A program made the translations under genes and the position numbers. From contig JAQVGR010000158.1 of the NCBI GenBank assembly GCA_028696635.1, positions 1 to 5,304 on the forward strand: a stretch of DNA of 5,304 bases. The letters run 5' to 3'. Source of the stretch: Candidatus Krumholzibacteriia bacterium (lineage in GTDB: Bacteria; Krumholzibacteriota; Krumholzibacteriia; Krumholzibacteriales; Krumholzibacteriaceae). The notes beneath the pieces were generated by a model. It saw only the letters and a program-made list of their open reading frames with translations. It did not search any database and was not told the DNA's origin. Below, piece after piece: positions 1-5,304 of this stretch. Each line of letters starts with the position of its first letter. Position 1 is the stretch's first letter.

Positions 1-1002
1 TCCGAAGCATTTCCATTCGAACGGGATGGTCCCGAGCCCGTTCATTCGGTCGTGGAGCGCCGGCGCGTCGTAGCGGTGCGTCACCGCGTAGGCTACGGTG
101 ACCGTGTCGACGAGGTACCCGTCGGTGACCGAGAGCAGGGCATGGTGCGTGCCGCAGTCCCCCGGGCCGGTCGTCCTGACGAAGGCGCTCTCCGCGCGGG
201 CGAACCTGCCGTCGGAGATCGACCAGACGAGCGGGTCCCCGCCGTCGTAGTCGGCGCGGGTCGGCACGGCGACGGTGTCCCCCCTGGCGACGACGATATC
301 CCTCATGCCCGCTATCCGAAGCAGGCCGGGATTCGGCGTCGTCGACCACACGTCGTATACGGCGGAGAACTCGTTGTGCGGGCAGATCTGTATATAGAGG
401 ATCTCGTCTATCTCCCTGCTCCACTCCGCCGACCAGACGGGGGACGAGAACGGGGAGAGCGCGGCATCGAAGGCGCCGACGGTGTCCGCCTCGACGGCGA
501 ACGCTCCGGATACCCTGTCGAGCGTCAGCCTGAGGTCGTATATCCCCGGCGCGAGGAAGCCGGGCTCGTACGCCGGGTCGTCTATCGCCCAGACCGGCAT
601 GATCGAGCCGTCGCCGCCTATCATCACGCCGAGCGAGATGAAATGGTAACTGTACCAGTTCCCCCAGGCGGGGACCGGCGTGTACCCGATGACGAACCTC
701 GAATCGCCGCTGCGGTCGATCCTCGCGATCAGCATCGAGGTGTCGGAGCGGGCGTCGAATCTGACGTCGGAGATGACGGCCGAACGCCATCCGATGTCGG
801 GAAGCCCCGTCAGGTATCCGTCGAGGTCGGCGAACCAGCCGACGAGGTTGGCGTGCCACTCGAACTCGGGGTGGGACCCGTACCCCATCGCGTCGTGGAT
901 CAGATCGGGGTGCTGCTCCGCGGCGCCGGCGGAAACCGCGACGATAGAGGCAACGAGCAGCGCCCTCGCGGCGGGGGATCTCCTGAGCGTTCTCTTCTGC
1001 AC
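1..1002 (-). CDS. Large exported multidomain protein, N-terminal 334 residues (3' end beyond left edge)
   Basis: The frame is open from a TGA at 1071-1069 to the window edge. It has no upstream ATG, so I chose GTG at 1002: it has a weak GGA 7 nt upstream and gives a clean signal peptide, with a basic segment KRTLRR, a hydrophobic stretch ALLVASIVAVSA, and likely cleavage near AGAA-E at about residue 28. Alternative starts are TTG 1014 and GTG 1029. Residues about 55-230 are rich in alternating beta-type sequence with many Trp, Tyr and Asp, and may be a jelly-roll (LamG/CBM-like) fold; this is weak inference. Residues about 233-309 look like a cadherin/Ig-like domain, with ADYDGGDPLVWSISDG, then SVTDGYLVDTVTV. 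A motif near residues 35-49 (HDxM...FEW) recurs at 316-330, so a second unit may begin at the edge. Codon bias matches the neighbours. Likely secreted or cell-surface; the exact function is unknown. It appears to have its own promoter. Confidence 0.85.
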   Translation of the reverse strand, partial: MQKRTLRRSPAARALLVASIVAVSAGAAEQHPDLIHDAMGYGSHPEFEWHANLVGWFADLDGYLTGLPDIGWRSAVISDVRFDARSDTSMLIARIDRSGDSRFVIGYTPVPAWGNWYSYHFISLGVMIGGDGSIMPVWAIDDPAYEPGFLAPGIYDLRLTLDRVSGAFAVEADTVGAFDAALSPFSSPVWSAEWSREIDEILYIQICPHNEFSAVYDVWSTTPNPGLLRIAGMRDIVVARGDTVAVPTRADYDGGDPLVWSISDGRFARAESAFVRTTGPGDCGTHHALLSVTDGYLVDTVTVAYAVTHRYDAPALHDRMNGLGTIPFEWKCFG

Positions 1003-1017
1003 GGCGTGATCCAAGGC

Positions 1018-1039
1018 GGCCCGGCGCACCTGCCGGGCC
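1018..1039 (-). other. Perfect 8-bp GC stem-loop in the leader of the exported-protein gene
   Basis: The arms GGCCCGGC and GCCGGGCC are exact inverted repeats around a 6-nt loop. In the minus-strand transcript the hairpin would end 15 nt before the GTG start at 1002 and about 5 nt before the weak GGA ribosome-binding bases, so it could affect translation initiation. No T-run follows on either strand, so it is not a canonical intrinsic terminator. All-GC palindromes also occur by chance in GC-rich DNA, so a role is inference only. Confidence 0.5.
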
Positions 1040-1076
1040 CGCGCGACGTCTGCGGGCGCGGGCGGGTCTCAGGAAA

Positions 1077-1105
1077 AATATACCATCGCGGCGCCACCGA
1101 TACAA
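1077..1105 (-). promoter_or_regulatory. Candidate sigma70-type promoter for the exported-protein gene
   Basis: On the minus strand, TTGTAT (1105-1100) and TATATT (1082-1077) are separated by exactly 17 nt. The -10 matches TATAAT at 5 of 6 positions; the -35 matches TTGACA only at TTG. It is one of the few AT-rich spots in a GC-rich window and lies between genes. Transcription would start near 1070 and give a leader of about 68 nt that carries the stem-loop at 1018-1039. The promoter preferences of this lineage are unknown, so this is a pattern match only. Confidence 0.45.
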
Positions 1106-1118
1106 GGCCCTCCGGAGA

Positions 1119-1142
1119 GGTCTGCCGAGCGGTCTGCCGAGC
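1119..1142. repeat. Tandem duplication of a 12-bp unit
   Basis: GGTCTGCCGAGC occurs twice head to tail (1119-1130 and 1131-1142), followed by a partial third copy beginning GGTC. It starts 12 bp past the stop codon of the 1155-2093 gene. The second copy overlaps a small inverted repeat, GCCGA (1136-1140) with TCGGC (1145-1149) around 4 nt. Without a T-run this is not a convincing terminator. Replication slippage is the simplest explanation. Confidence 0.8.
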
Positions 1143-1154
1143 GGTCGGCCCGCC

Positions 1155-2093
1155 CTACGTCTCGCGCTCGAGCACGATCGCTATCGTCCCCGCCTCGGGG
1201 GCGTCGGCCCTGACGTCGGCGACATGCCGTATCCGGGCGGGGCCGCCGAGCAGGAGCGATCCGAGCGAGCGGGCGATCTCCTCAGCCATGGAGTTCGCCT
1301 GATCGTACGTCCTCGCCGTCACGGTGACCCGCACGGCCCCCCCCGAGCCGGGCTCCTGGTTGATCCTGCTCGCCGCCTCGAGAATCGCCGGCGCCGGGGC
1401 CGCGCGCCCCTGCTGGCGCGGGGAGAGGCCGCTCCCGGCGAAGAGGAAGGCGAGCCCGCCTCCCGCCGCCATGCGGTACGCGGGCAGGTCGAACCCCTTC
1501 CCGACGAAGTTGCGCTTGTTCCCCGCCCGGTCCCATGCCTCGACCACGTACGAGTACGTGTACCCCGGAGGCATCGGAGCCCCCTGCGCGGAGAGGCCGT
1601 CCCAGCCGATCCGCTCCGGGGGGTTGCCGGTTCCCTCGAAGACCCTGACCTCGCCGCTGCGCGAATCGGCGATCGTCAGCCGCCAGCGCTCCACGCCGGT
1701 GAGCGCGGGCTTGAACCGCACTATCTCGCCGTGCGCATATGTCTCGTGCCAGGGACGGGGGAGGTAGGGGGATGGCTCCAGCGCGGAGAGCCGCAGCAGC
1801 GGGGCGCGAAGATCGATCGCGCCCTCGGCGAGCACGTCCCACGTGTTGTCCCAGTCGAGCCCCGGGGCGGCGGCCGGATCGAGGGCGATCCGCAGCGTCG
1901 GCCGCTCGAACTCGATCCTGAACCTGTCCTCGCCCTCGATCGTCATCCTCGTGAAGACGGTCCCGTCGGTTCCGCCCTCGAGCACCATCGAGCTGTCCGG
2001 CCCCGCTCCTTGGGCGCCCGACGGCGCGGGCCCGCACAGGGCCGCCGCGACTGCCAGGGCCGCCGTGAGCATCCGCAGTTTCCTCGCTGTCAT
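1155..2093 (-). CDS. Exported protein with FlgD-like Ig segment and degenerate OmpA-like C-terminus
   Basis: This is a 312-residue exported protein. The ATG at 2093 follows GAGGGGAG with good spacing. Residues 1-27 form a signal peptide (basic RKLR, hydrophobic LTAALAVAAAL, probable cut after SGA at 27). Residues about 121-206 resemble the FlgD-type Ig fold: WRLTIADSRSGEV, then WDGLSAQGAPMPPGYTYSYVVEAWDRAGN, whose WDG...G...PPG.Y signature is typical. Residues about 213-310 have the layout of an OmpA/Pal domain: F-rich start, ILEAASRIN helix, VRVTVTART strand, a second helix ending ARSL, then ARI and a final TIAIVLER strand. The GHTD and N..LS..RA peptidoglycan-binding motifs are not intact, so binding is uncertain. 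It lies 33 bp after tonB on the same strand, so it is probably the last gene of the operon and a periplasmic or outer-membrane partner of the complex. Family assignment is by eye. Confidence 0.85.
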   Translation of the reverse strand: MTARKLRMLTAALAVAAALCGPAPSGAQGAGPDSSMVLEGGTDGTVFTRMTIEGEDRFRIEFERPTLRIALDPAAAPGLDWDNTWDVLAEGAIDLRAPLLRLSALEPSPYLPRPWHETYAHGEIVRFKPALTGVERWRLTIADSRSGEVRVFEGTGNPPERIGWDGLSAQGAPMPPGYTYSYVVEAWDRAGNKRNFVGKGFDLPAYRMAAGGGLAFLFAGSGLSPRQQGRAAPAPAILEAASRINQEPGSGGAVRVTVTARTYDQANSMAEEIARSLGSLLLGGPARIRHVADVRADAPEAGTIAIVLERET

Positions 2094-2126
2094 GATAGGT
2101 CTCTCCCCTCGTTGCCGGCCCGGCGG

Positions 2127-3053
2127 TCAGTCGGCGAGCCGGTACTCGATCGTGATGGCGCCCCACTGCTCGCCTGTCCGGCCGCCGCCGAGCGGCTCGA
2201 ACTCCCAGGCGAGCAGGGCGACTATCGCGTTCCTGTCGAATTCCTCGAACCCCGATGTCTTCTGCACCAGCACGCTCTCCTTCACCCTGCCGCTCGGCAA
2301 TACGATGAAGTACAGATCGACCGCGCCCTCGATCCCCTCACGCTTGGCGCGATCGGGGTATCCCGGCCTGCGGTAGCGCAGCAGCGCCCGGTCCGCGACC
2401 GGGCCGACGAGGCTCATCCCGTCGATCACCCTTCGGGCGGTCGATTCGGCCTTCGCCGCGGTCGCCGGTTCGACGGTCTTCTCCGGCACGCTCCCCAGCC
2501 GCATCGCCGGCGCGGAGGGGCGCTTCGCGCTCCGCGAAAGCGCGACGGGGGTCGAGCCGGGATTCTCGCCGCGCTCCATCGCGACGGCTCCGCTCCCCGT
2601 TTCGCCCCTGTCGGTCACCGCGGCGAGCGCGGGCCGGTCCGCGATGTTCGATGCTGCCAGGGCGGCGATCTTCGGCCGCTCGCTCTGCGCGCTGCGCTCG
2701 AGCGAGGCCAGCGTGCGCCGCATCCGGTCCTTCGCCGCGTACTCGTCCTGGGGCTGCGGCGCGAAATCGCTCTTCTCCGTCTTCCGCACGAAATGCTCGG
2801 GCCGCTGCGCGGGGGAGGGTACGATCTTCCTGACGGCGCGCCGCTGCGCGGCGGGGGGCGCGGCCGCCGCGGGGCGGACCGGCTCGGGCTCGATCCAGCT
2901 GATCTCGGTCAGGACCTCCTGCTCGGGAGCGGTCGTCCGGTACAGCAGCAGACAGAGAAGGAGCAGGGCGTGGATCAGAATGCTGATCCCGGTTGTCTTT
3001 CCCGTCCTCGACCGCTGCCGCGCCAGCTCACGGCTCAGGGCGAATGCGTTCAT
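2127..3053 (-). CDS. tonB: TonB-family energy transducer
   Basis: This 308-residue protein links the ExbB/ExbD motor to outer-membrane partners across the periplasm. Residues 1-21 are a basic cytoplasmic end. A single membrane helix spans about 22-38 and contains S24-I-L-I-H28, the SxxIH pattern that includes the functionally important His20 of E. coli TonB. Residues about 55-225 form a Pro/Ala/Arg/Glu-rich low-complexity linker. Residues about 226-308 are the C-terminal domain, with PGYPDRAKREGIEGAV, FIVLPSGRV, FDRNAIVALLAWEFEP and a final strand AITIEYRLAD, matching the YP...G..G.V...V..G.V pattern of TonB_C. The ATG overlaps the preceding exbD stop as ATGA, which implies coupled translation. 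A TolA-like role is possible, but the C-terminal motifs favour TonB. The substrate transporter is not in the window. Confidence 0.95.
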   Translation of the reverse strand: MNAFALSRELARQRSRTGKTTGISILIHALLLLCLLLYRTTAPEQEVLTEISWIEPEPVRPAAAAPPAAQRRAVRKIVPSPAQRPEHFVRKTEKSDFAPQPQDEYAAKDRMRRTLASLERSAQSERPKIAALAASNIADRPALAAVTDRGETGSGAVAMERGENPGSTPVALSRSAKRPSAPAMRLGSVPEKTVEPATAAKAESTARRVIDGMSLVGPVADRALLRYRRPGYPDRAKREGIEGAVDLYFIVLPSGRVKESVLVQKTSGFEEFDRNAIVALLAWEFEPLGGGRTGEQWGAITIEYRLAD

Positions 3054-3478
3054 CGCTCACCCCCGCCTCTCTGGAGCGCCGCTATGGCCATCCTCCGGGC
3101 CCCCGCGCCGCGCGCCTCGCCGAGCACCGTCCTGATCGTCGAGTACGGCACCTCGGTGTCGGCGCGCAGCACAACGAGAACGTCCTCGTTCCCCGGGTTG
3201 GAGAGCAGGCCTGCAAGCAAGGGGCCGAAGGCCTCCCGCTCGACGATCCGCTCGTTGATGGCGATCCTGCCCGTTCTGCTCAGCGTGATGTTGATCTTGA
3301 CCGCGTCCTCCGGCCCCCGCGTCACCGCGGAGGGCAGGTCGACCTCGAGATCGGAGAGCGCGAGCATCGGCGCGGTGATCAGCAGGATGATCACGAGCGT
3401 GAGCGCCACATCTATGATCGGCGTGACGTTGATCGCCGCTCGGAGCGGCATGCCGACGCCGGTGTTTCTTCGTTTCAT
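3050..3478 (-). CDS. exbD: ExbD/TolR-family biopolymer transport protein (second copy)
   Basis: This is a 142-residue protein of the usual ExbD length. The basic cytoplasmic start MKRRNTG is followed by INVTPIIDVALTLVIILLITAP: a single membrane helix at about 21-41 carrying D23, the proton-pathway Asp of ExbD/TolR. The periplasmic domain runs through VDLPSA, VKINITLSRTGRIAINERIV, VLVVLRADTEVPYSTIRTVLGEARGAGARRMAIA, the last being the classic ExbD C-terminal pattern (ADxxVPYxxI...A...G). It starts 6 bp after the first exbD stop, with an AGG 5 nt upstream of the ATG, and overlaps tonB by 4 bp. It is clearly divergent from its neighbour, so the two may form a heteromeric stator pair rather than being redundant. 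Confidence 0.95.
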   Translation of the reverse strand: MKRRNTGVGMPLRAAINVTPIIDVALTLVIILLITAPMLALSDLEVDLPSAVTRGPEDAVKINITLSRTGRIAINERIVEREAFGPLLAGLLSNPGNEDVLVVLRADTEVPYSTIRTVLGEARGAGARRMAIAALQRGGGER

Positions 3479-3484
3479 GACCGC

Positions 3485-3895
3485 CTACCTTCCCAGCACG
3501 GCTATCTCGCCCGCCCCGCTCAGCTTCACCCGGTCGAGGACGTCGACGAAGATCCCGTGCTCGACCTGGTCGGCGCACGCCAGGACGACCCTGCGGTCGG
3601 TCCTTCCGTCCAGCATCGGCCTCAGCACGCCGGACAGCTCCCGCCGCGACACCATGGCCCTGTTGACGAGGACGCTGTCCTCGCTGACCACGGTCAGCTC
3701 GATGCGCTCCTCCTGCAGCTTCTTCTCCGATGCCTTCGCGCTCTCGACGGCCCTGCGGACGGCGATGCTCGACTCGAAGGCCAGCGGAGTCAGCAGCAGG
3801 AGCATGACGACGAGCACGAGGGAGACGTCGATCAGCGGCGTCATGTTGACCTCGTGTATCCCGCCGTTTGTCTGTTTGGACGACGTTCCTGACAT
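3485..3895 (-). CDS. exbD: ExbD/TolR-family biopolymer transport protein (first copy)
   Basis: This is a 136-residue inner-membrane protein of the proton-driven ExbB/ExbD motor. The cytoplasmic start SGTSSKQTNGGIHEVNMTP leads into LIDVSLVLVVMLLLLTPLAF, a single helix at about 21-40 with the essential Asp at D23. The next segment, about 45-66, is charged and helical (VRRAVESAKASEKKLQEER), whereas canonical ExbDs have a short VDLP-type segment. The periplasmic domain then contains IELTVVSEDSVLVNRAMVSRREL and ends ACADQVEHGIFVDVLDRVKLSGAGEIAVLG, the ExbD fold pattern. The ATG lies 10 bp after the exbB stop, with GAGG 8 nt upstream. Together with the second copy it would assemble with the ExbB ring. 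Confidence 0.94.
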   Translation of the reverse strand: MSGTSSKQTNGGIHEVNMTPLIDVSLVLVVMLLLLTPLAFESSIAVRRAVESAKASEKKLQEERIELTVVSEDSVLVNRAMVSRRELSGVLRPMLDGRTDRRVVLACADQVEHGIFVDVLDRVKLSGAGEIAVLGR

Positions 3896-3905
3896 GGCGG
3901 CAACC

Positions 3906-4628
3906 TCACTCGGCGGTTATGGTCTCCATCTGATCGGCGACATCGAGAATCTCCATCCCGCCGCGTCCGTCGAGGATCCCGTCGGAGCGCCGGGCCTGCT
4001 TCGGAGCGGCCGGGGCCCGCTCGAGCTCGAGCCGCAGGGTCCGGGCGTTGTTCTCCGCCACGGTGAGCATCACGGTGATCCGCCGCGCCAGATGGTTGTA
4101 GAGCATCAGGGCGGGGACCGCGATGATCAGCCCCGCCGCGGTGGTCGTGAGCGCCTCGGCGACGCCGGCGGCCACGATCGAGGGGGCCGCCGAGCCGGTC
4201 GTCGACATGTCGTGGAACGCCCGCATGATCCCCCATACCGTGCCGAGCAGGCCGATCAGCGGGGCGACGGCGGCCATCGTCCCGAGGATCCCGAGGTTGT
4301 TCTCGAGCAGCAGCCGCTGCTGGCTCAGCGATATCTGGAGTTGCTCTTCGGCCTTGTCGGGGTCGAGCCCCTCGGCGTCCAGCGTCGAGCACGCCGCGGC
4401 CCCCATCGGGTGGCTGCACGACCGGCACACACGCCGCGCCTCGCCGCGGTCGCCGCGGCGCAGCTCCCGCGTGGCGAGCTCGAGGGTCCCGTCGGCGCTG
4501 CCCGCGCGTTTCCAGAAGTACCAGATCCGCTCGATGGCGACCGCCAGGGTGACCACGCTGAGCCCGATGAGCACGATGAAGATCGGGCTCCCCGTTATCG
4601 ATTCCATCCAGTTGATGTCAGCATACAT
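3906..4628 (-). CDS. exbB: ExbB/TolQ/MotA-family proton channel protein
   Basis: This 240-residue protein forms the pentameric inner-membrane ring of the motor. The ATG at 4628 has AAGGAG 9 nt upstream, a strong ribosome-binding site. Three membrane helices are visible: about 15-38 (IFIVLIGLSVVTLAVAIERIWYF), about 111-135 (NLGILGTMAAVAPLIGLLGTVWGI), and about 157-180. The third contains EALTTTAAGLIIAVPALMLYNHL, with E158 at the place of E. coli ExbB Glu176 and with conserved Thr residues. The APLIGLLGTVWGIM signature is diagnostic for the family. The cytoplasmic loop carries C68-x2-C71-x-H73-x6-C80, unusual to my knowledge. The soluble C-terminus (about 195-240) is charged. It is second in the operon as seen here, 33 bp after the TPR gene and 10 bp before exbD. 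Confidence 0.96.
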   Translation of the reverse strand: MYADINWMESITGSPIFIVLIGLSVVTLAVAIERIWYFWKRAGSADGTLELATRELRRGDRGEARRVCRSCSHPMGAAACSTLDAEGLDPDKAEEQLQISLSQQRLLLENNLGILGTMAAVAPLIGLLGTVWGIMRAFHDMSTTGSAAPSIVAAGVAEALTTTAAGLIIAVPALMLYNHLARRITVMLTVAENNARTLRLELERAPAAPKQARRSDGILDGRGGMEILDVADQMETITAE

Positions 4629-4661
4629 CTCGACACGCTCCTTCTCGGTGGCCGCCCGGGG

Positions 4662-5304
4662 TCATCGGGCGATCGCTTCGAGCTGCGCGACGCGCTCGCC
4701 CGCCGCCAGCACCAGCTCTTCGTCCTGCGAATGCCGGATCAGGTCCTTGTAGGCCGATATCGCCCTGCTCCAGTCCTCGCGTTCCTCGTACATCGCCGCG
4801 CACCTCGCCACGGCGAGCAGGCGGTACGGATCGGCCTTCTCGGCGGAGGCCATCGCCTTCTCGTACGCCTTGACGGCGCCCGCCGCCTCGCCGAGCTGCT
4901 CCCTGCAGGCGCCGATCCGGTACTGCAGCTCTAACGCCAGCTCCGCGCGGGGTTTCGCGGCAAGCGCTCGCTCGAACTCCGCGACAGCCTCGGCGAACCG
5001 GCCGGTCTCTTCGTGTATGTCTCCCATCTGATAGGCGATCTCGACGGTCCGGCCCTCGCCGGACGGGTAGGTCGCCCGGTACCGGTCGAGCGTCTCCCGC
5101 GCCTCGGCGGTCTGCCCGATCATGCGCCGGCACAGGGCGAGGTTGTAGAGAGAGGCGGCCATGATCTCGTCGGCCGCTCCCTCGTCGAGCACGCCCGTGA
5201 AATCGACCGCGGCCTGCATGAACTTGCCTTCCTCGAAGCGCAGGGACCCGAGCCTGAAGCGGACCATCGGCCTGAACTCGCTCTGCGGGAAGAAATTGAG
5301 GAAC
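4662..5304 (-). CDS. TPR-repeat protein, C-terminal part (5' end beyond right edge)
   Basis: The frame is open to the right edge; the ATG at 5267 is internal, because the residues before it (FLNFFPQSEFRP) already fit a TPR helix boundary, so the gene is partial with 213 residues visible. Five TPR units can be read, counting from the first complete codon at 5303: about 12-42, 49-80, 87-119, 127-155 and 163-190, with typical cores such as AYQMGDIHEETGRFAEAVAEFERALAAKP. The ending AGERVAQLEAIAR suggests a C-terminal helix. TPR proteins scaffold protein contacts. Its position before exbB recalls the YbgF/CpoB and BamD-like proteins that accompany Tol/Ton systems, so a periplasmic or outer-membrane partner role is plausible. 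No signal peptide can be seen because the N-terminus is missing. Its stop is followed by a 33-bp gap that contains the exbB ribosome-binding site. Confidence 0.9.
   Translation of the reverse strand, partial: FLNFFPQSEFRPMVRFRLGSLRFEEGKFMQAAVDFTGVLDEGAADEIMAASLYNLALCRRMIGQTAEARETLDRYRATYPSGEGRTVEIAYQMGDIHEETGRFAEAVAEFERALAAKPRAELALELQYRIGACREQLGEAAGAVKAYEKAMASAEKADPYRLLAVARCAAMYEEREDWSRAISAYKDLIRHSQDEELVLAAGERVAQLEAIAR

Noticed and set aside
1074..1078. T5 run on the minus strand as an intrinsic terminator for the upstream gene
   Set aside because: No stable hairpin lies directly before it; only a weak ATCG/CGAT pairing can be drawn. The bases are better explained as overlapping a -10 element.
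900..1097. Minus-strand 65-codon frame starting with ATG at 1097
   Set aside because: It is out of frame with the exported-protein gene, Pro/Arg-rich and without a ribosome-binding site. Its span overlaps the candidate promoter, leader and signal-peptide coding region.
52..1302. Plus-strand open frame of 416 codons
   Set aside because: It is antisense to the exported-protein gene and the end of the 1155-2093 gene. The product is biased to Arg, Gly, Val and Asp with no domain, whereas the minus-strand frame has a signal peptide and an Ig-like domain.
2022..2093. Lipoprotein signal (AAALC at residues 16-20) in the 1155-2093 product
   Set aside because: The residue before the Cys is Leu, not Gly, Ala or Ser, so the lipobox is poor. 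A signal peptidase I site after SGA at residue 27 fits better.
1282..2166. Minus-strand alternative frame over the 1155-2093 gene
   Set aside because: Arg/Gly/Asp-rich shadow frame. The competing frame has a ribosome-binding site, a signal peptide and recognisable folds.
1224..4934. Plus-strand open frame of 1236 codons
   Set aside because: It runs antisense through six well-supported minus-strand genes, including exbB, both exbDs and tonB. Its product is Arg/Gly/Pro/Ala-rich and low-complexity with no recognisable domain. GC-rich third positions remove stops in the antisense frame.
3841..5133. Minus-strand alternative frames over exbB and the TPR gene (3841-4428 and 4618-5133)
   Set aside because: Both are Arg/Gly/Asp-rich shadows of clear ExbB and TPR coding frames.

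Overview
The window is GC-rich (judged by eye, well above 60%) and every gene I can support lies on the minus strand, so it reads right to left. It looks like chromosomal DNA of a Gram-negative (diderm) bacterium: it encodes an inner-membrane ExbB/ExbD/TonB energy-transduction complex and two exported proteins. FlgD-like Ig segments, large secreted jelly-roll/cadherin-like proteins and an exbB-exbD-exbD-tonB order, together with AGG/AGA and ATA codons despite the high GC, suggest a poorly cultured lineage near the FCB group (for example Eisenbacteria or Krumholzibacteria). That placement is a guess from style, not from a marker gene.

Right part (5304 to 2127): a tight operon. A TPR protein, cut at its N-terminus by the window edge, is followed after 33 bp by exbB, after 10 bp by a first exbD, after 6 bp by a second exbD, and then by tonB, whose ATG overlaps the exbD stop as ATGA. 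The hallmark residues are present: the membrane Asp (D23) in both ExbDs, the SxxIH membrane motif in TonB, the third-helix Glu of ExbB, and a YP-type TonB C-terminal domain. Together they would use the proton gradient to energise an outer-membrane process. The TPR protein and the downstream exported protein are likely accessory partners, as YbgF/CpoB and Pal are for Tol.

Middle (2093 to 1155): 33 bp after tonB comes an exported protein of 312 residues with a FlgD-like Ig segment and a C-terminal region that resembles a degenerate OmpA/Pal domain. It is probably the last gene of the operon.

Intergenic 1154 to 1003: 152 bp with a 12-bp tandem duplication, a sigma70-like promoter (17-bp spacer) and a perfect 8-bp stem-loop just upstream of the next start codon.

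Left part (1002 to 1): a long exported protein that starts with GTG, not ATG, and runs off the left edge. It has a signal peptide, a probable jelly-roll-like region, a cadherin/Ig-like domain, and the beginning of what looks like a second copy of its own N-terminal motif. The large plus-strand open frames across the window are GC-driven antisense shadows.

I see no CRISPR array, mobile element, tRNA or rRNA. The region is mostly ordinary. The exported proteins and the 5' leader of the left gene are the parts that merit attention.
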